A stretch of DNA of 64,000 nucleotides. Source: Meconema thalassinum. Taxonomy: Eukaryota > Arthropoda > Insecta > Orthoptera > Tettigoniidae. Shown in pieces: positions 21,979 to 32,884 of this stretch; position 1 is the first letter of the stretch, and every line of letters starts with the position of its first letter. The stretch spans positions 133,559,846 to 133,623,845 of the forward strand of contig OX336388.2 of NCBI GenBank assembly GCA_946902985.2, given 5' to 3'. Below the pieces are notes generated by a model. It saw only the letters and a program-made list of their open reading frames with translations, searched no databases and had not been told where the DNA came from. The position numbers were made by a program, and so were the translations under genes.

Positions 21979-24783
21979 ATGGCTAATACATTAGGAAATG
22001 GAATGTGTTCCGTACGCGTGCTCTACTTCAACATTTGTTCCCTGAAATCCAACCGCCACTTCTTAGACATTTTACTTCAGCGCTACACTCCCGCTATCTT
22101 CCTCTTAAATGAAACTTTCCTCAATCCTCGACTCCATCCTGTTTTTCCAAATTACACATTATATCGTGCCGATCGCCCTCATGAATCCAGAGGGGGAGTA
22201 GCCATTGGCGTTCACAAATTATTCCCTTCACGTCTACTTCAACCTCAACACTTTCTACATGTTCCTGAATTTCTCACTGTCATGGTGCATCTCCCTTCGA
22301 ACCCTGTCATTCTCTCCACTGCTTATAGTCCTCCCCGTTCTCAACCTCCCATAGATTATATTAACTTCATAGACTCAACATTTAAACACTTCATCTTTGC
22401 TGGAGATATTAATATTAACTCTCTATATGCCCATGACAGGGACCTCCTACAGGATTACTTAGACACTATGAATGGTGAACGTGTGGCTATACCCCCTCAC
22501 ACCATCGTGAGAACGCAGAGCACTCCCGAAATAGCCTTAGTATCCTCTTCCCTATCCCGTAACACGTCAATTAAACTACTCGGCCTCTACGGTAGTGACC
22601 ATCAACCCTTCCTCATTACAATTCCCTCACTTAATTTCCATCAACCCTCACCTCCTCCTTCCTTCATGAGAAGTAATTTCAATAAAGCAGACTGGGAAGC
22701 CTACCGCTGCAGTATTACTGAACTCCTTGCTACTGCCACAATCCCACAGAACAATGAACAGCTGTCTGCTTTGATATCTTTGCTGGAGGCATCTATATCT
22801 GTCTCAGCTCGACGCCACATTCCCATAACTAAAGTCATTCCAAGCAAGCCGCCTATTCCACCCAAGGCACTCCAACTTCTTAATTTATCAAGGAGCTATT
22901 ATAGGGCCTACTGCCAGACTAATGACCCAGACTTACTCACGAGACATAGACAATACCAACGACATGTTCGGTCCTATCTTAAAGCTATTAAGAAAAAGAA
23001 GTGGATTGACGCTTGCTCCAATCTAGCTAAGGAATCTACAGCTCGGCCTTTCTGGAAAACATTTAAAAATCTTACTGTGCAAAATACCAAGGAATGCCTT
23101 TTTCCCATCAGAGGGCCAAACGGTTTCCCATTCACTGACCAAGACAAAGCTGAGACTTTTGCCGACTACTTCACTAACGTCTACAGTGACCAACCTAATA
23201 CTCGACACAATTACTCAGACTACAGAACCGTGAGCAAACAAACTAATCCAAAACTTCCTTCTCTGACCCCCAGCTTTGACCATCTCCCGACTTTAGATCC
23301 CGAATCACCACTGAACCAACCCATTACTTCTGAAGACATACGATTCCAGCTAGCTAAAAGACGCAATACGGCTCCTGGGACAGATAAGGTGTCCTACGCT
23401 CATATCAAACAAGCGCCACCCATCTTCATCCATTTCCTAGCCATCGCCTACACTTTTATTCTTTATACTGGTAGCTTCCCCTCTCATTGGAAGACAGCTA
23501 AAATAATTCTCTTCCCTAAGGTAGGCAAACCTCCTTCCCTCCTTTCCTCCTATCGACCGATAAGCCTCCTCTCTGTTTTCTCTAAATTATTTGAAGCTAT
23601 TATCGCCTCTCGCCTCTACAATTTCCTTAACTCACAAAACATATTTCCCCCAACTCAAGCAGGTTTTAGACCAAAATTTTCTACACAATCCCAGCTTTTC
23701 CGTATGACTAGTCTCCTCACCCCCCACTTTAACAAGGGCTATCCTGCAGCCCTACTACTCCTTGATCTGGAAAAGGCCTTCGATCTCGTGTGGCAACGAG
23801 GGCTTATATATAAATTACAGAAACTTAACCTTCCCTCCTCGATTGTCCGCTTGCTCAGTAATTTCTTACTGAACAGGCGAGCATTCATCCATCTCCGCTC
23901 TGCCTCCTCACACATCTTCTCCCTCTATTCAGGTGTTCCGCAAGGTTCTCCTATCTCCCCACTTCTCTACATCATCTACGCTCATGATATGCCACAACCG
24001 AACAAATATTCACACCTCTTCCAGTTCGCAGATGATACAGCCATTTTATCCTTTGCCAACAACACCACCACTCTTGCCAATAGAATGCAATCCTATCTCG
24101 ATACACTTCTCGCCTGGTTTTCTAAATGGCATCTCTCAGTGAATACGGACAAAACCAAACTCCTACTATTTAAAGCCCGAGACAACCATTTTCGTCCTTT
24201 CCGTATTTCAATCTTCCAAGAAGCCATTCTCCCATCCCGTCAGGCTGTGTATCTGGGGGTTACATTAGATATAAATCTCTCTTGGCGCCCCCACATTAAA
24301 GAAATGGCACGGAGAGCACGCTTGCGGATAGCACTCCTCAAACGTCTTCGTGGGGTAACGTGGGGCCTTTCCCCAATCCAAATTCTCAACACATACAAAG
24401 TCTTCATTCGTCCCATTCTGGACTATAGTTCATTGGCCTGGATTGGAGCGACCTTCCCTCAATATAGCATTTTAAAATCAGTAGAACATTTTGCCATCAA
24501 AATTGCATATGGCCTTCCGTTGAACCGCGACAGTAATCTGCTAGTATACCCCAAGACACTTCCATCATTTTTCCACCATCTTTTTAAAATCAGACTACGA
24601 GCCCTCCAGACATTAGTTTACAATCGACAGCCTCTGACTTACGACATTCTTATGACTTCCAGCGCCCGAGGGCCTACCAGGCACTCTAAGCCTCTTCCTC
24701 AAACCCTGGCACTACAGATCCTTAACCATGATATTCGGCCCGACAACTTCCATCTCATTCCTCCTGATACATATCCCCCCTAA
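21979..24783 (+). CDS. LINE ORF2: APE endonuclease and reverse transcriptase
   Basis: An intact 934-codon frame. The AP-endonuclease-like domain (about 10-215) shows N44-E45, GDIN with Asp143, and SDH at 206-208. The position where the family has a catalytic Asp before a hydrophobic pair (xIDL) reads EIAL, with Ala186 (GCC at 22,534-22,536). The reverse transcriptase (about 480-760) has LLDLEKAFD, GVPQGSPISPLL and FADD at 683-686. There is no RNase H or zinc tail, and the length fits the jockey clade. The enzyme would nick target DNA and prime reverse transcription there. The Ala186 change probably disables the nickase in this copy. Confidence 0.93.
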   Translation: MANTLGNGMCSVRVLYFNICSLKSNRHFLDILLQRYTPAIFLLNETFLNPRLHPVFPNYTLYRADRPHESRGGVAIGVHKLFPSRLLQPQHFLHVPEFLTVMVHLPSNPVILSTAYSPPRSQPPIDYINFIDSTFKHFIFAGDININSLYAHDRDLLQDYLDTMNGERVAIPPHTIVRTQSTPEIALVSSSLSRNTSIKLLGLYGSDHQPFLITIPSLNFHQPSPPPSFMRSNFNKADWEAYRCSITELLATATIPQNNEQLSALISLLEASISVSARRHIPITKVIPSKPPIPPKALQLLNLSRSYYRAYCQTNDPDLLTRHRQYQRHVRSYLKAIKKKKWIDACSNLAKESTARPFWKTFKNLTVQNTKECLFPIRGPNGFPFTDQDKAETFADYFTNVYSDQPNTRHNYSDYRTVSKQTNPKLPSLTPSFDHLPTLDPESPLNQPITSEDIRFQLAKRRNTAPGTDKVSYAHIKQAPPIFIHFLAIAYTFILYTGSFPSHWKTAKIILFPKVGKPPSLLSSYRPISLLSVFSKLFEAIIASRLYNFLNSQNIFPPTQAGFRPKFSTQSQLFRMTSLLTPHFNKGYPAALLLLDLEKAFDLVWQRGLIYKLQKLNLPSSIVRLLSNFLLNRRAFIHLRSASSHIFSLYSGVPQGSPISPLLYIIYAHDMPQPNKYSHLFQFADDTAILSFANNTTTLANRMQSYLDTLLAWFSKWHLSVNTDKTKLLLFKARDNHFRPFRISIFQEAILPSRQAVYLGVTLDINLSWRPHIKEMARRARLRIALLKRLRGVTWGLSPIQILNTYKVFIRPILDYSSLAWIGATFPQYSILKSVEHFAIKIAYGLPLNRDSNLLVYPKTLPSFFHHLFKIRLRALQTLVYNRQPLTYDILMTSSARGPTRHSKPLPQTLALQILNHDIRPDNFHLIPPDTYPP

Positions 24784-26343
24784 ATTTATTCATGCAATCA
24801 TTTTTAGCCATTGAGACACAGATTGGCCGACACTTACTTTAAGTAAAGCTAATTACTCTCTACCAACTTACTCTGTGTAAATTTCTTTCAATTCAATCCT
24901 ACCCTAAATTCTCCCTTCCTTTTTGGCAACGATCATACGACAAGACATCAAGGCATAAGGACTTCAAGACTTCAAGACACCACATTTTCAAGACTTCAAG
25001 AATTCAGTTTATTCCATACAATTTTTGCTACTAATCGATATATTTTATATTACTCTTTTTAAGCCTCAAGAAATTAATTTATTGTATGTCATTCTCTGTA
25101 TTTTATATAAAATTATTGATCTCAATAAATAAGGGTCTTCCGGGGTCTTCCCTGGAGGGAGCGGGGCCTCGACTTGGGGCCGTCTTGTTGGTCGGGTAAC
25201 CCCACCACCATAAATTCAATACCTCCAGGGCTGAAGATCGCCTTAGTTGCGATGGCGGCCAGTCCTCCGAAGTTGGGCATTTTGCCCTCCTTCGGAGGAC
25301 AAAATGACCCAATTTTGATTTTGATTCGGTAGATGACGTAAGACAATGAAAACTACAGTCACAGCGTCACATTGCCTACATCGGATACTAGCAGTAGTGC
25401 CCAGTAGAGATGGGACTATCGACTACTTTTAACCATCGACTGACTAGTCATTCATTGGAAGAAACTATCGACTAGATAGTCGACTACTTTCAGTCGAATG
25501 GTTACCTGAATTCGCATAGCTCCTAAGCGTGTTGTTTCATGTATTCGACTGAAAGTAGTCGCTTCTAGGCAGCGTTCAAAGCACTGCAAGCCATTACCGG
25601 CTGAGTTGAGTCGTACCAACAGATGAAAATCAAACTTCTCCTTAACCCACCTATTTTTTCAGACGTTAGTTGGGACTACTCGACGCTCGGCAACATGCAA
25701 ATGGTCAAAGTTATTTATTTATTTTTACTGTGCTTCGAAATGGTGGTTTACGTCGTGTAGAGTGGAGTCATTATTTGCAATGTTGCACATTTCATTTAAT
25801 GCAAAATGTGTGAGTAAATGTTCCCCGATACCGGTATTGATACAGGGCACATTACCTGTATGTACTGTGGATAAGTGAAGTAATAGACCAATACTTAATT
25901 AACCTAAGAGTAAATTAAATCACTATTACTGAGAGGGAGTTCTTAAGTACCGGGAACAATTCCATAGCCAACATTGAAATAATCACACTTCATAGTAAAT
26001 ACACACGAAAATAGAACACTTTAGAACAGCAACGAGGGCGAACTTTCAGTGGAGATGTTGGCAACAATGTAAATACTAAGTTTTTTTAATGCGCGCGCTA
26101 TCCATGTGCTTCGAGCATACAATAGGATAGAGAGGCCTTGGCCAGCGGAACATGGGGCCAGAATAAGATCAGCTGATGTTGGTATAAAATGGCGCCTATG
26201 CCCAAGTTGTCAGCGCGAGCGTAAAGATTATATTTAATAATTATCGATATACGAGCCCATTTTTGCAGTATAATATATTACAAATATGTAAAATACGCAT
26301 TTTCCTTTATGTAAGAGGCTGAATGTGAAGTTATATAACGAAA

Positions 26344-26439
26344 ATGGTTATATCTTGCGCTGCTTACAATTGCAGTCAGAGGTTTGAAAAAGGGAACAGG
26401 CTATCTTTTCACGGGTATGAATTAAAATATATGACCTAA
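26344..26439 (+). pseudogene. THAP domain first exon of P2
   Basis: ATG opens MVISCAAYNCSQRFEKG followed by LSFH, the standard start of a THAP finger (C-x(4)-C, then SFH). The frame ends at TAA 26,437-26,439, but CACGG|GTATGA just after the His is donor-like and would leave the codon in phase 2, the same phase as the P1 intron. No second exon was found, so only the first part of the domain remains. Confidence 0.75.
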
Positions 26440-26474
26440 AATACACAGACTTCATTACATACATTTCCCCAATA

Positions 26475-26790
26475 CAGCTGGCATCCAGCGGCGTAGCCGT
26501 GCTCGTTAAATCATGCAGCACGCTCGGATATCACAGGTCGAATCCCGGCGCTGACTGCTGCTATCCCGAGTGTGGTTTATCCCCCAGGATTTTCCACACT
26601 CCCCCCAGGCAAATGCCGGGATAGCACCTTAGTTCAAGTCCCGAGGCACCCACCTCATCCCTGTCCCTAATAAAGTTACACACTACTACAATCATCACAT
26701 CAATACAGGTTATCAGACAAGTTCAACCCACACCCAACTACACCGTGCTGATGACCAAGATGTCACAAGCCCCTAAAATGAATTAACAAC
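26475..26790 (+). mobile_element. tRNA-derived SINE inside P2
   Basis: The head GGCGTAGCCGTGCTCGTTAA...GGTCGAATCCCGG (B box) is followed by GTGTGGTTTATCCC, the core CAGGCAAATGCCGGGATAGCACC and a tail GCTGATGACCAAGATGTCACAAGCCCCTAAA. A second partial tail with GGGCTGAGACCCGG ends near 26,925. Confidence 0.8.
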
Positions 26791-28909
26791 CACCAATGCA
26801 GCTATGCACACTACTGCAGTCATCACAGAAATTTAAGTTATCGGACAAGTTCAACACATAGGCCTACTCAAGTACACAGGGCTGAGACCCGGAAGTCCCT
26901 AGCCACCAAAAATGAATTTACTAAATATGGAAGGGAAGGGGATAACATTATGATATGTGTAAGATGTATTGCTGTAGGTGATAAATATTTGGAGTGGAGA
27001 TATCATTGGTTTACTTTTAAGATGCAGTGCTGGATATCACTTTGTACGCATAATTAAATGTATTCGCTTATTTCAGCTTCCCTTCAGACCCTGAATTGCT
27101 TAATATATGGACCATAAATATGAATTTTAATTGATGATTATCGGCAAACTTTCTTGATTTATAAAGGAAAACCAGCATAATAGAAGCATAGGGCCTACAT
27201 GTTACTAAAATGTAAGCTAGTACTAGAATGCTTTGTAGAGTTTATTATTTTAGATATGTAAAAATATTACAAATATAACCAAGCCAGACAATTATTACGG
27301 ATAAGAATTATACGTAAACGTATTTTATTCACCATTTTATAATTTCCTAACCATGTAGGCCCTACACAAGTCACCTATGCATTCCAACACTGATATGTCA
27401 ACACACCAAAATATCGCATATAACGATTATACTTCACACTTTTCATACAAAAAAGAACAGCAATATTCAGAAGGAATTGTAGTTATCGCCACCTTAAACA
27501 GAAATAGTCTGTTAATCACAAGGAATACGCTTGAATCGGGATTTTAAGTCACTTCATAATGCTATTCTTATGGGAGACATGTTTGTTTTGCCCAACATCA
27601 GCTGATCTTATTTTGGCCCCACGGTCGGCCGGTAGAAGCATAGCTGGCGCCCTCTCTATCCTATTGTATGCTCGAAGTCCATGTGCTGAAACAATTGACG
27701 ACCAGAACGTAAAACTATCCGAGCGCGTTCTACATGTTAAAAGTTAAAACACAATTGGGATATGTCGTTTGCAAACGACTTGTTTATGTTACGGTGAGTA
27801 GTCGTTGAATTCATTCGACTGTTTTTTAAAAGCAGTCAAACAAGTCGATGGATTTAACATTTTTCAGTCGACTGCTGCGGTGCTGCCCATCTCCAAACAA
27901 TTGACGACCAGACTCAATTTGTGCGTACGGTCAAGCTATCCTCACAGTACCCGCTGCAATAGATGTAGAGATTCACATCACCACTCTATCTTATGATGGA
28001 TGTCAGTACATAAAATCAGCCATAAGGCAACGGCAGTTTAACCACAGACAACGCTACAACTCTTCCATCCCTGCCCTCATGTCTTTGCCACTAACCCCTT
28101 CGCCCCTCCCAAACAGCACGCCACTGCTAGGCCTGCTACAACAACTCTCAGCCATAACCCTGTAAACTACAGCTAAACCAAACCCAGAAACCCCTAATAC
28201 ACTTCATTTGCAGAGCAATAAAATCCATAAAACAACTCCGCAACAAGCTTCACAAAAACCTAAATTATAAACGAAAAGACTACTCCGCAAACACCAAAAT
28301 CAGTAAACCTCCCTCATTTCAGCCACACTACACCTTAAACAGACATAGAAGGCATAGTCATGACCCCTTCATGGAGTTGGCTATTGTCTAAACACGATCA
28401 TGTCTCCTTCAACTTTACTGAAGACTTCATTAAATTCTATTAAAAAAATCATAAACTCATTCCACAAATCTTAAAAATCAGTCTACATCCCTCATTTCAG
28501 TTACTCTATTCATTAAACAAACATAGAAGGCGTAGCCATGACCCCTTCATGGAGTAGGCTATTGTCTAAATCTGACCACGCATACTACAACCTTACTCTA
28601 ATTCAAAATTACGGCTAAATGATCCATCTGACTGGGAGGCAAAGGTATTTACCGGCTTGCCTGGGATGATGTGCCACAAAACCGGTATCTGGAGTTCAAA
28701 CATAACCTAAATATTGAATGACAATATTGAATTGTCCAATAACTTGGACAATTGGATTTAGGCTATTTCATTGAAAGAATCAACGAACTGTATAAAACTA
28801 TAGGCACCTACAGGTATACTTAACTTATTAATTAAAGCTCTACAATAAACATACAGCACAAAGAATTGTAGCATGAAGTTATCCTGAAGAAGTCGTCTGA
28901 TTAGAACGA

Positions 28910-29240
28910 CTACTTAAATTCGAATGATTCCATTCGCTTGGAATTAGTCGTTTGCCAACGACTTGTTTCATTCGAATGATTTCCAACGATTGCTTTGGGA
29001 TCAGTCGTTTACAACGACTACTTTTATTCGAATGATTCCATTCGCTTGGAAGTAGTCGTTTGCCAACGACTTGTTTCATTCGAATGATTTCCAACGATTG
29101 TTTTGGGATCAGTCGTTTACAACGACTACTTTTATTCGAATGATTCCATTCGCTTGGAAGTAGTCGTTTGCCATCGACTTGTTTCATTCGAATGATTTCC
29201 AACGATAGCTCTGGGATCAGTCGTTTGCAAACGACTTGTT
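28910..29240 (+). repeat. 108-bp palindrome-rich tandem repeats near hAT right end
   Basis: Units begin CGAATGATTCCATTCGCTTG at 28,921, 29,029 and 29,137, exactly 108 bp apart. Each holds near-palindromes such as AGTCGTTTGCCAACGACT and AGTCGTTTACAACGACT. The minus-strand 107-codon frame across them is a product of the repeat, not a gene. Confidence 0.9.
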
Positions 29241-29458
29241 TATGATACGGTGAGTAGTCGTTGAATTCATTCGACTGTTTTTTAAAAGCAGTCGAATAAG
29301 GCGATTGTTTTAACTATCGACTAATTCGACTGTTTTCAGTCCACTGCTGCCCATCTCTAGTGCCCAGCTTCGCCCGGTGGATTTATTTGTTTTACGGATG
29401 ATAATGAATACTACTACAGAACTGGCATATGATACTCAATTAACAGAAACCAATGTTT

Positions 29459-30783
29459 AAACTAGAAGTTCCGTGACGAACTAAAGAGCCTGCTAATATC
29501 GAAATTTCTAATTAGTTCGAAACACTGCATACCTGGCATAATGTAGCCTAATAGGGCACCACAGTTGGCAGCCCTGATGACTGAATATATTCTTAGTTCC
29601 ATCTCTTAAGGTACAGAATACAAAATTTGGTTGAAGTCCAATGAATAGCATGGACGTTACATGCAGTTAAACATTGGATCTAACAGCGCGCGTAAAATCA
29701 CGTTGGCAACAATGTCATGCATGTATTAGTCAGAAATAATCTGAAATAATATGATCTATTGTTGTGCCAATTTTGAATGAAATCCATTAGTTAGTATAGA
29801 AGTTACATGCATTTTAAAATTGGACCTATCAGCAGGCGTAGAATCATGTTGGCAGCACTGACGTATATTAGTTACTCCAAATTCATCTAGAATGCCAGGT
29901 AATATACGTGTGCAAAGTGTAGAGCTATTGGCTTGCATACTTTCTGATATATTGATATTAGGGTAACAAAAATAGGGACAGTACATATTAACAGTTGGCA
30001 GCCCTGGTTGCTCTTAAGAATACGCATAGTCATATCTGTTATGGTACACATAGCACATACGAAATTTGGTTCAAATCCAAATGATAGTATGGAAGTTGCA
30101 TGTATTTAAAGTTGGACCTGTCAGCAGGCTTAGAATCATGTTGGTAGCACTGACTTATATTACTTACTCCAAATTAATATAGAATGTCAGGTACTATACG
30201 TGTGCATAGTTTAAGGCTGTCGGCTTGTATACTTTCTGATATATTGGTATTTTGATAAAATAAATTGAGAGCATTTATTAACAGTTGGCAGCCCTGGTGG
30301 CTCTTAGGAATACGATCAGTCATATCTGTTTATATACACATAGTACGTACGAAGTTTGGTTGAATTACAATAGATGGTGTAGAAGTTATATGCATTAAAA
30401 TTTGGACCTATCAGCAGACTTATAAGCATTTTGGCAACACTGTCATATATGGCTTCCTGGAAATTAAACTGAAATATTATTATCTATACGTGTGCCAATT
30501 TTTAAAAAGCCCCCATGCATACCTTCCAAGATATCCAACATGGAGCTCAAATTTCAACTGCGATTTGTCAGCAGTTGGTAGCACTGACATAATTTCCAAT
30601 TACGGCATTGAGATATTCAGGTGTAGATCTTTACTCATATCAAATTTTGTTTTTATAGCTGCAGCCGTTTAGGAGTTGATAGGGGACACACACACACACA
30701 CACAGCCAGTCAGACACACATTTCCCCAGATCGATCTCATAAGTCTACTTTTTCCTCATTTTTGCAAAATATGAAAAGTAGGC
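29459..30783 (+). mobile_element. Helentron-like family, diverged copy D
   Basis: Left end AGAAGTTCCGTGACGAACT and right end CTCATAAGTCTACTTTTT...GAAAAGTAGGC match copies A-C in layout. Internal modules restart at ACAGTTGGCAGCCCTG (29,562, 29,989, 30,281). A CA repeat precedes the right-end hairpin. Confidence 0.65.
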
Positions 30784-30884
30784 TAATAAAAAAATATCAC
30801 TTAATTGCTATTATTATTAACAAGAAAAGTGCGCTCAAGTGGAGCATTAATTTACACATATAGAAGCACATCTAAAAGAACAAA

Positions 30885-31181
30885 TTATTCTTTGCTAAAT
30901 TCTGTAAGCGATTTTGTCTTCTTTACGCATGTCAATATGTGATATTTTTCACAGGTCTGCCCGCACAGATTGCATTGACAATCTTCAGTCGGTTTACGGT
31001 ATGTTTTGATATTGCATATCTTGTGATGGAATCCGCGAATTGCAGTTATTGTGATAACATGTCTCTGGGCCTGGCATTCCTTCTTCCATCCATCAGTCAT
31101 CATTGCTGAGGTCGTGTAGAATCCATTTCGATCTCCATTTTCTTTTTTTCTCGAATGATAACCAGATCCTGGCAGGGTCAT
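30885..31181 (-). pseudogene. Possible LINE ORF2 C-terminal fragment
   Basis: A 98-codon frame ends in CQCNLCGQTCEKYHILTC, the kind of C-x(2)-C...H-x(3)-C motif found after the reverse transcriptase/RNase H of many LINEs, preceded by ITAIRGFHHK. No upstream domains are present. The class is uncertain. Confidence 0.4.
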
Positions 31182-31358
31182 ATAGATGGCAGCCAGTGGT
31201 GTAGTCTATCCTCTAATTACTATAACAATGACTTTATTATTTCAATTTTCACAAAAAATAAAAAAATAAAATAAAAAATGAAGTTTAAAATAACAATTAT
31301 AATGAATAAATAAATAAATATTAGAGTAAAAATGAATTAAAAGTAACAAAATAAAATA

Positions 31359-32884
31359 ACAAGTAGTTCCGTGAAGAACTATACAGCCTATTTTCATATA
31401 TCCTACTTATGTTAATTGCCACTATCAACATACAAAATTTCAGTTTGATTGCTGTAATAGATTGGTAGATATTGAGAACCGACTAAATATTTCGGATGGT
31501 CGCCATGTTGGATTTTATATATGTAGGTCCTAGAGTTATTTACTGTTATATGAAGATTATAGTGTACGTGTAGCATTCAAACTTCAATCGCATGATTGGG
31601 ACACAAGAAGTAACAAGGAGATTTTAAAATTTCGCTCAAATGCCATCTTGTAGTTATGGAAACAATTGAAATAAATTAGATGCCAGTGGATTAACATTCG
31701 TATAAGGATTTACTGTACCAAGTTTCACTGCACTCGGATGGTTACATTGCGAGAAACGTCCATGTGCATATTTATACTTCGCGTCGCCGCCATGTTGGAT
31801 TTGTGATCACCAGGTTATTTAAAGTCCTATAGGTGAACTTAAGTTCATTGCCTTAATGATCACAAAAACATTCAGTATGATTGCTATAATAGATTCTTAG
31901 ATATTCAGAGCCGTCTAAATATTTCGGATGGTCGCCATGTTGGATTGTTAAATGTATAGGCCATAGAGTCATGTACCATTAAAGGAAAAATATTGCATAG
32001 GTTCATTATTCAAACTTTCACTTCGATCGCTTGATTACGACACAAGAAATAAAAACTTAATTTTAAAATTTGCACAGCCGCCATCTTGAGGTTATGTAAA
32101 CAATTGAACTAAATTAGATACCAATGCATTGAAATGTGTATAGCCATTTCCTGTACCAGATTTCATTGCGTTTGGAACATTATATCGCGAGAAAGTTCTA
32201 TTTAAAATTTTCAAATTCGCTTGGCCGCCATGTTCGTTTTGTAGTTAACCGGTTTTTGAAAGTCTTATAGATGAACTTCCAGTAGTGCCCTTTATCTCCG
32301 TACAAAATTTCAGGATGATACCGCTAATAGTTTCAGAGATATAGAATGCCGGTGAAATATTTCGCACATCCGCCATCTTGTGGTTATGTAAACAATTGAA
32401 CGAAGTTAGATGTCGGTGCATTATTATGTATATAAACATATACTGTACCAAGTTTCATTGCGTTTGGTTGGTTAAATCGCGAGAAACGTCTATTTAAAAG
32501 TCGCAAATTCGCGTGGCCGCCATGTTGGTTTTGTAGTTACCAGTTTTCCAAAAGTCACATAGGTGAACTTCTAGTAGTTCCCTTTATCACCGTAATAAAT
32601 TCCAGGGTGATGTAGGGAATAGTTTCGGAGATATTGAATGCTTGTGAAATATTTCACACAGCCGCCATGTTGGATTGGTAGGACGTAACAAAATTTGCAG
32701 GGCACGGTCGGGGTCGTCCGGAATAGTGATATGAACTTACCGAGTTTCATTGAATTCGCTCCAGTCGTTTATAATTTATTAGGGGGCGACACACACACAC
32801 CTCACACACACACACATACACACACACACACACACGGACAAAAGGTGATCTCATAAGCCTATTTTTTCAAAATTGAAAATAGGC
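31359..32884 (+). mobile_element. Helentron-like non-autonomous element, copy A
   Basis: 1,526 bp from ACAAGTAGTTCCGTGAAGAA to TTGAAAATAGGC. The left end can fold (AGTTCCGTGAAGAACT). GCCTATTTTCA lies 26 nt from the left end and its complement forms the right terminus, giving an offset inverted repeat. The right end is a hairpin, AGCCTATTTT pairing with AAAATAGGCT, preceded by GATCTCATAAG and a CA repeat. The inside holds two to four ~300-440-bp modules with CATGTTGGATTTGT, ATCGCGAGAAACGTC and AAACAATTGAACTAAATTAGA. No ORF is present. Assignment to the Helentron (Helitron2) group is by architecture only. Confidence 0.7.

Larger units (their letters stand above)
19750..25325 (+). mobile_element. 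Jockey-like non-LTR retrotransposon, near complete
   Basis: A 5' untranslated leader of about 0.4 kb, ORF1 (zinc-knuckle nucleic-acid binder), ORF2 (endonuclease plus reverse transcriptase, no RNase H), and a 3' untranslated region ending in a TTTTGATTTTGATT-like tail. ORF2 starts 2 nt after the restored ORF1 stop. AATAAA lies near 25,123 but homologous-looking element sequence continues for about 200 bp, including a CCTCCGAAG...CTTCGGAGG hairpin. Ends are approximate; I could not find a convincing target duplication. Confidence 0.85.
26109..27677 (+). mobile_element. P-like (THAP) DNA transposon P2, nested in hAT
   Basis: A 1,569-bp element with 27-bp inverted ends starting CTTCGAGCATACAA and an exact 8-bp duplication TCCATGTG (26,101-26,108 and 27,678-27,685). 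Further imperfect inverted similarity (GGCCCCA, AATAAGATCAGCTGATGTTGG) extends to about 100 bp. The ends share length and the CGAGC block with P1, so the two belong to related families. Inside are a first THAP exon (26,344) and a SINE; the rest is AT-rich without transposase motifs, so it is a deletion derivative. Confidence 0.88.
25405..29359 (+). mobile_element. hAT-type DNA transposon, non-autonomous
   Basis: Ends TAGAGATGGG and CCCATCTCTA are flanked by an exact 8-bp duplication GTGCCCAG (25,397-25,404 and 29,360-29,367). Short terminal repeats of this type plus 8-bp duplications are typical of hAT elements. No transposase ORF is visible. Both subterminal zones are full of AGTCG/CGACT motifs, and a 108-bp repeat array sits near the right end. 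A complete P-like element is nested at 26,109-27,677. Without it the hAT element is about 2.4 kb. Confidence 0.88.

Noticed and set aside
19555..25402. Direct repeats around the LINE as LTRs or a target duplication
   Set aside because: The two copies are clearly diverged and the right one continues beyond the hAT insertion; ORF content is that of a non-LTR element.
28879..29202. 107-codon repetitive ORF in the hAT element
   Set aside because: Period matches the 108-bp DNA repeat, which is a multiple of 3, so the frame stays open by chance.
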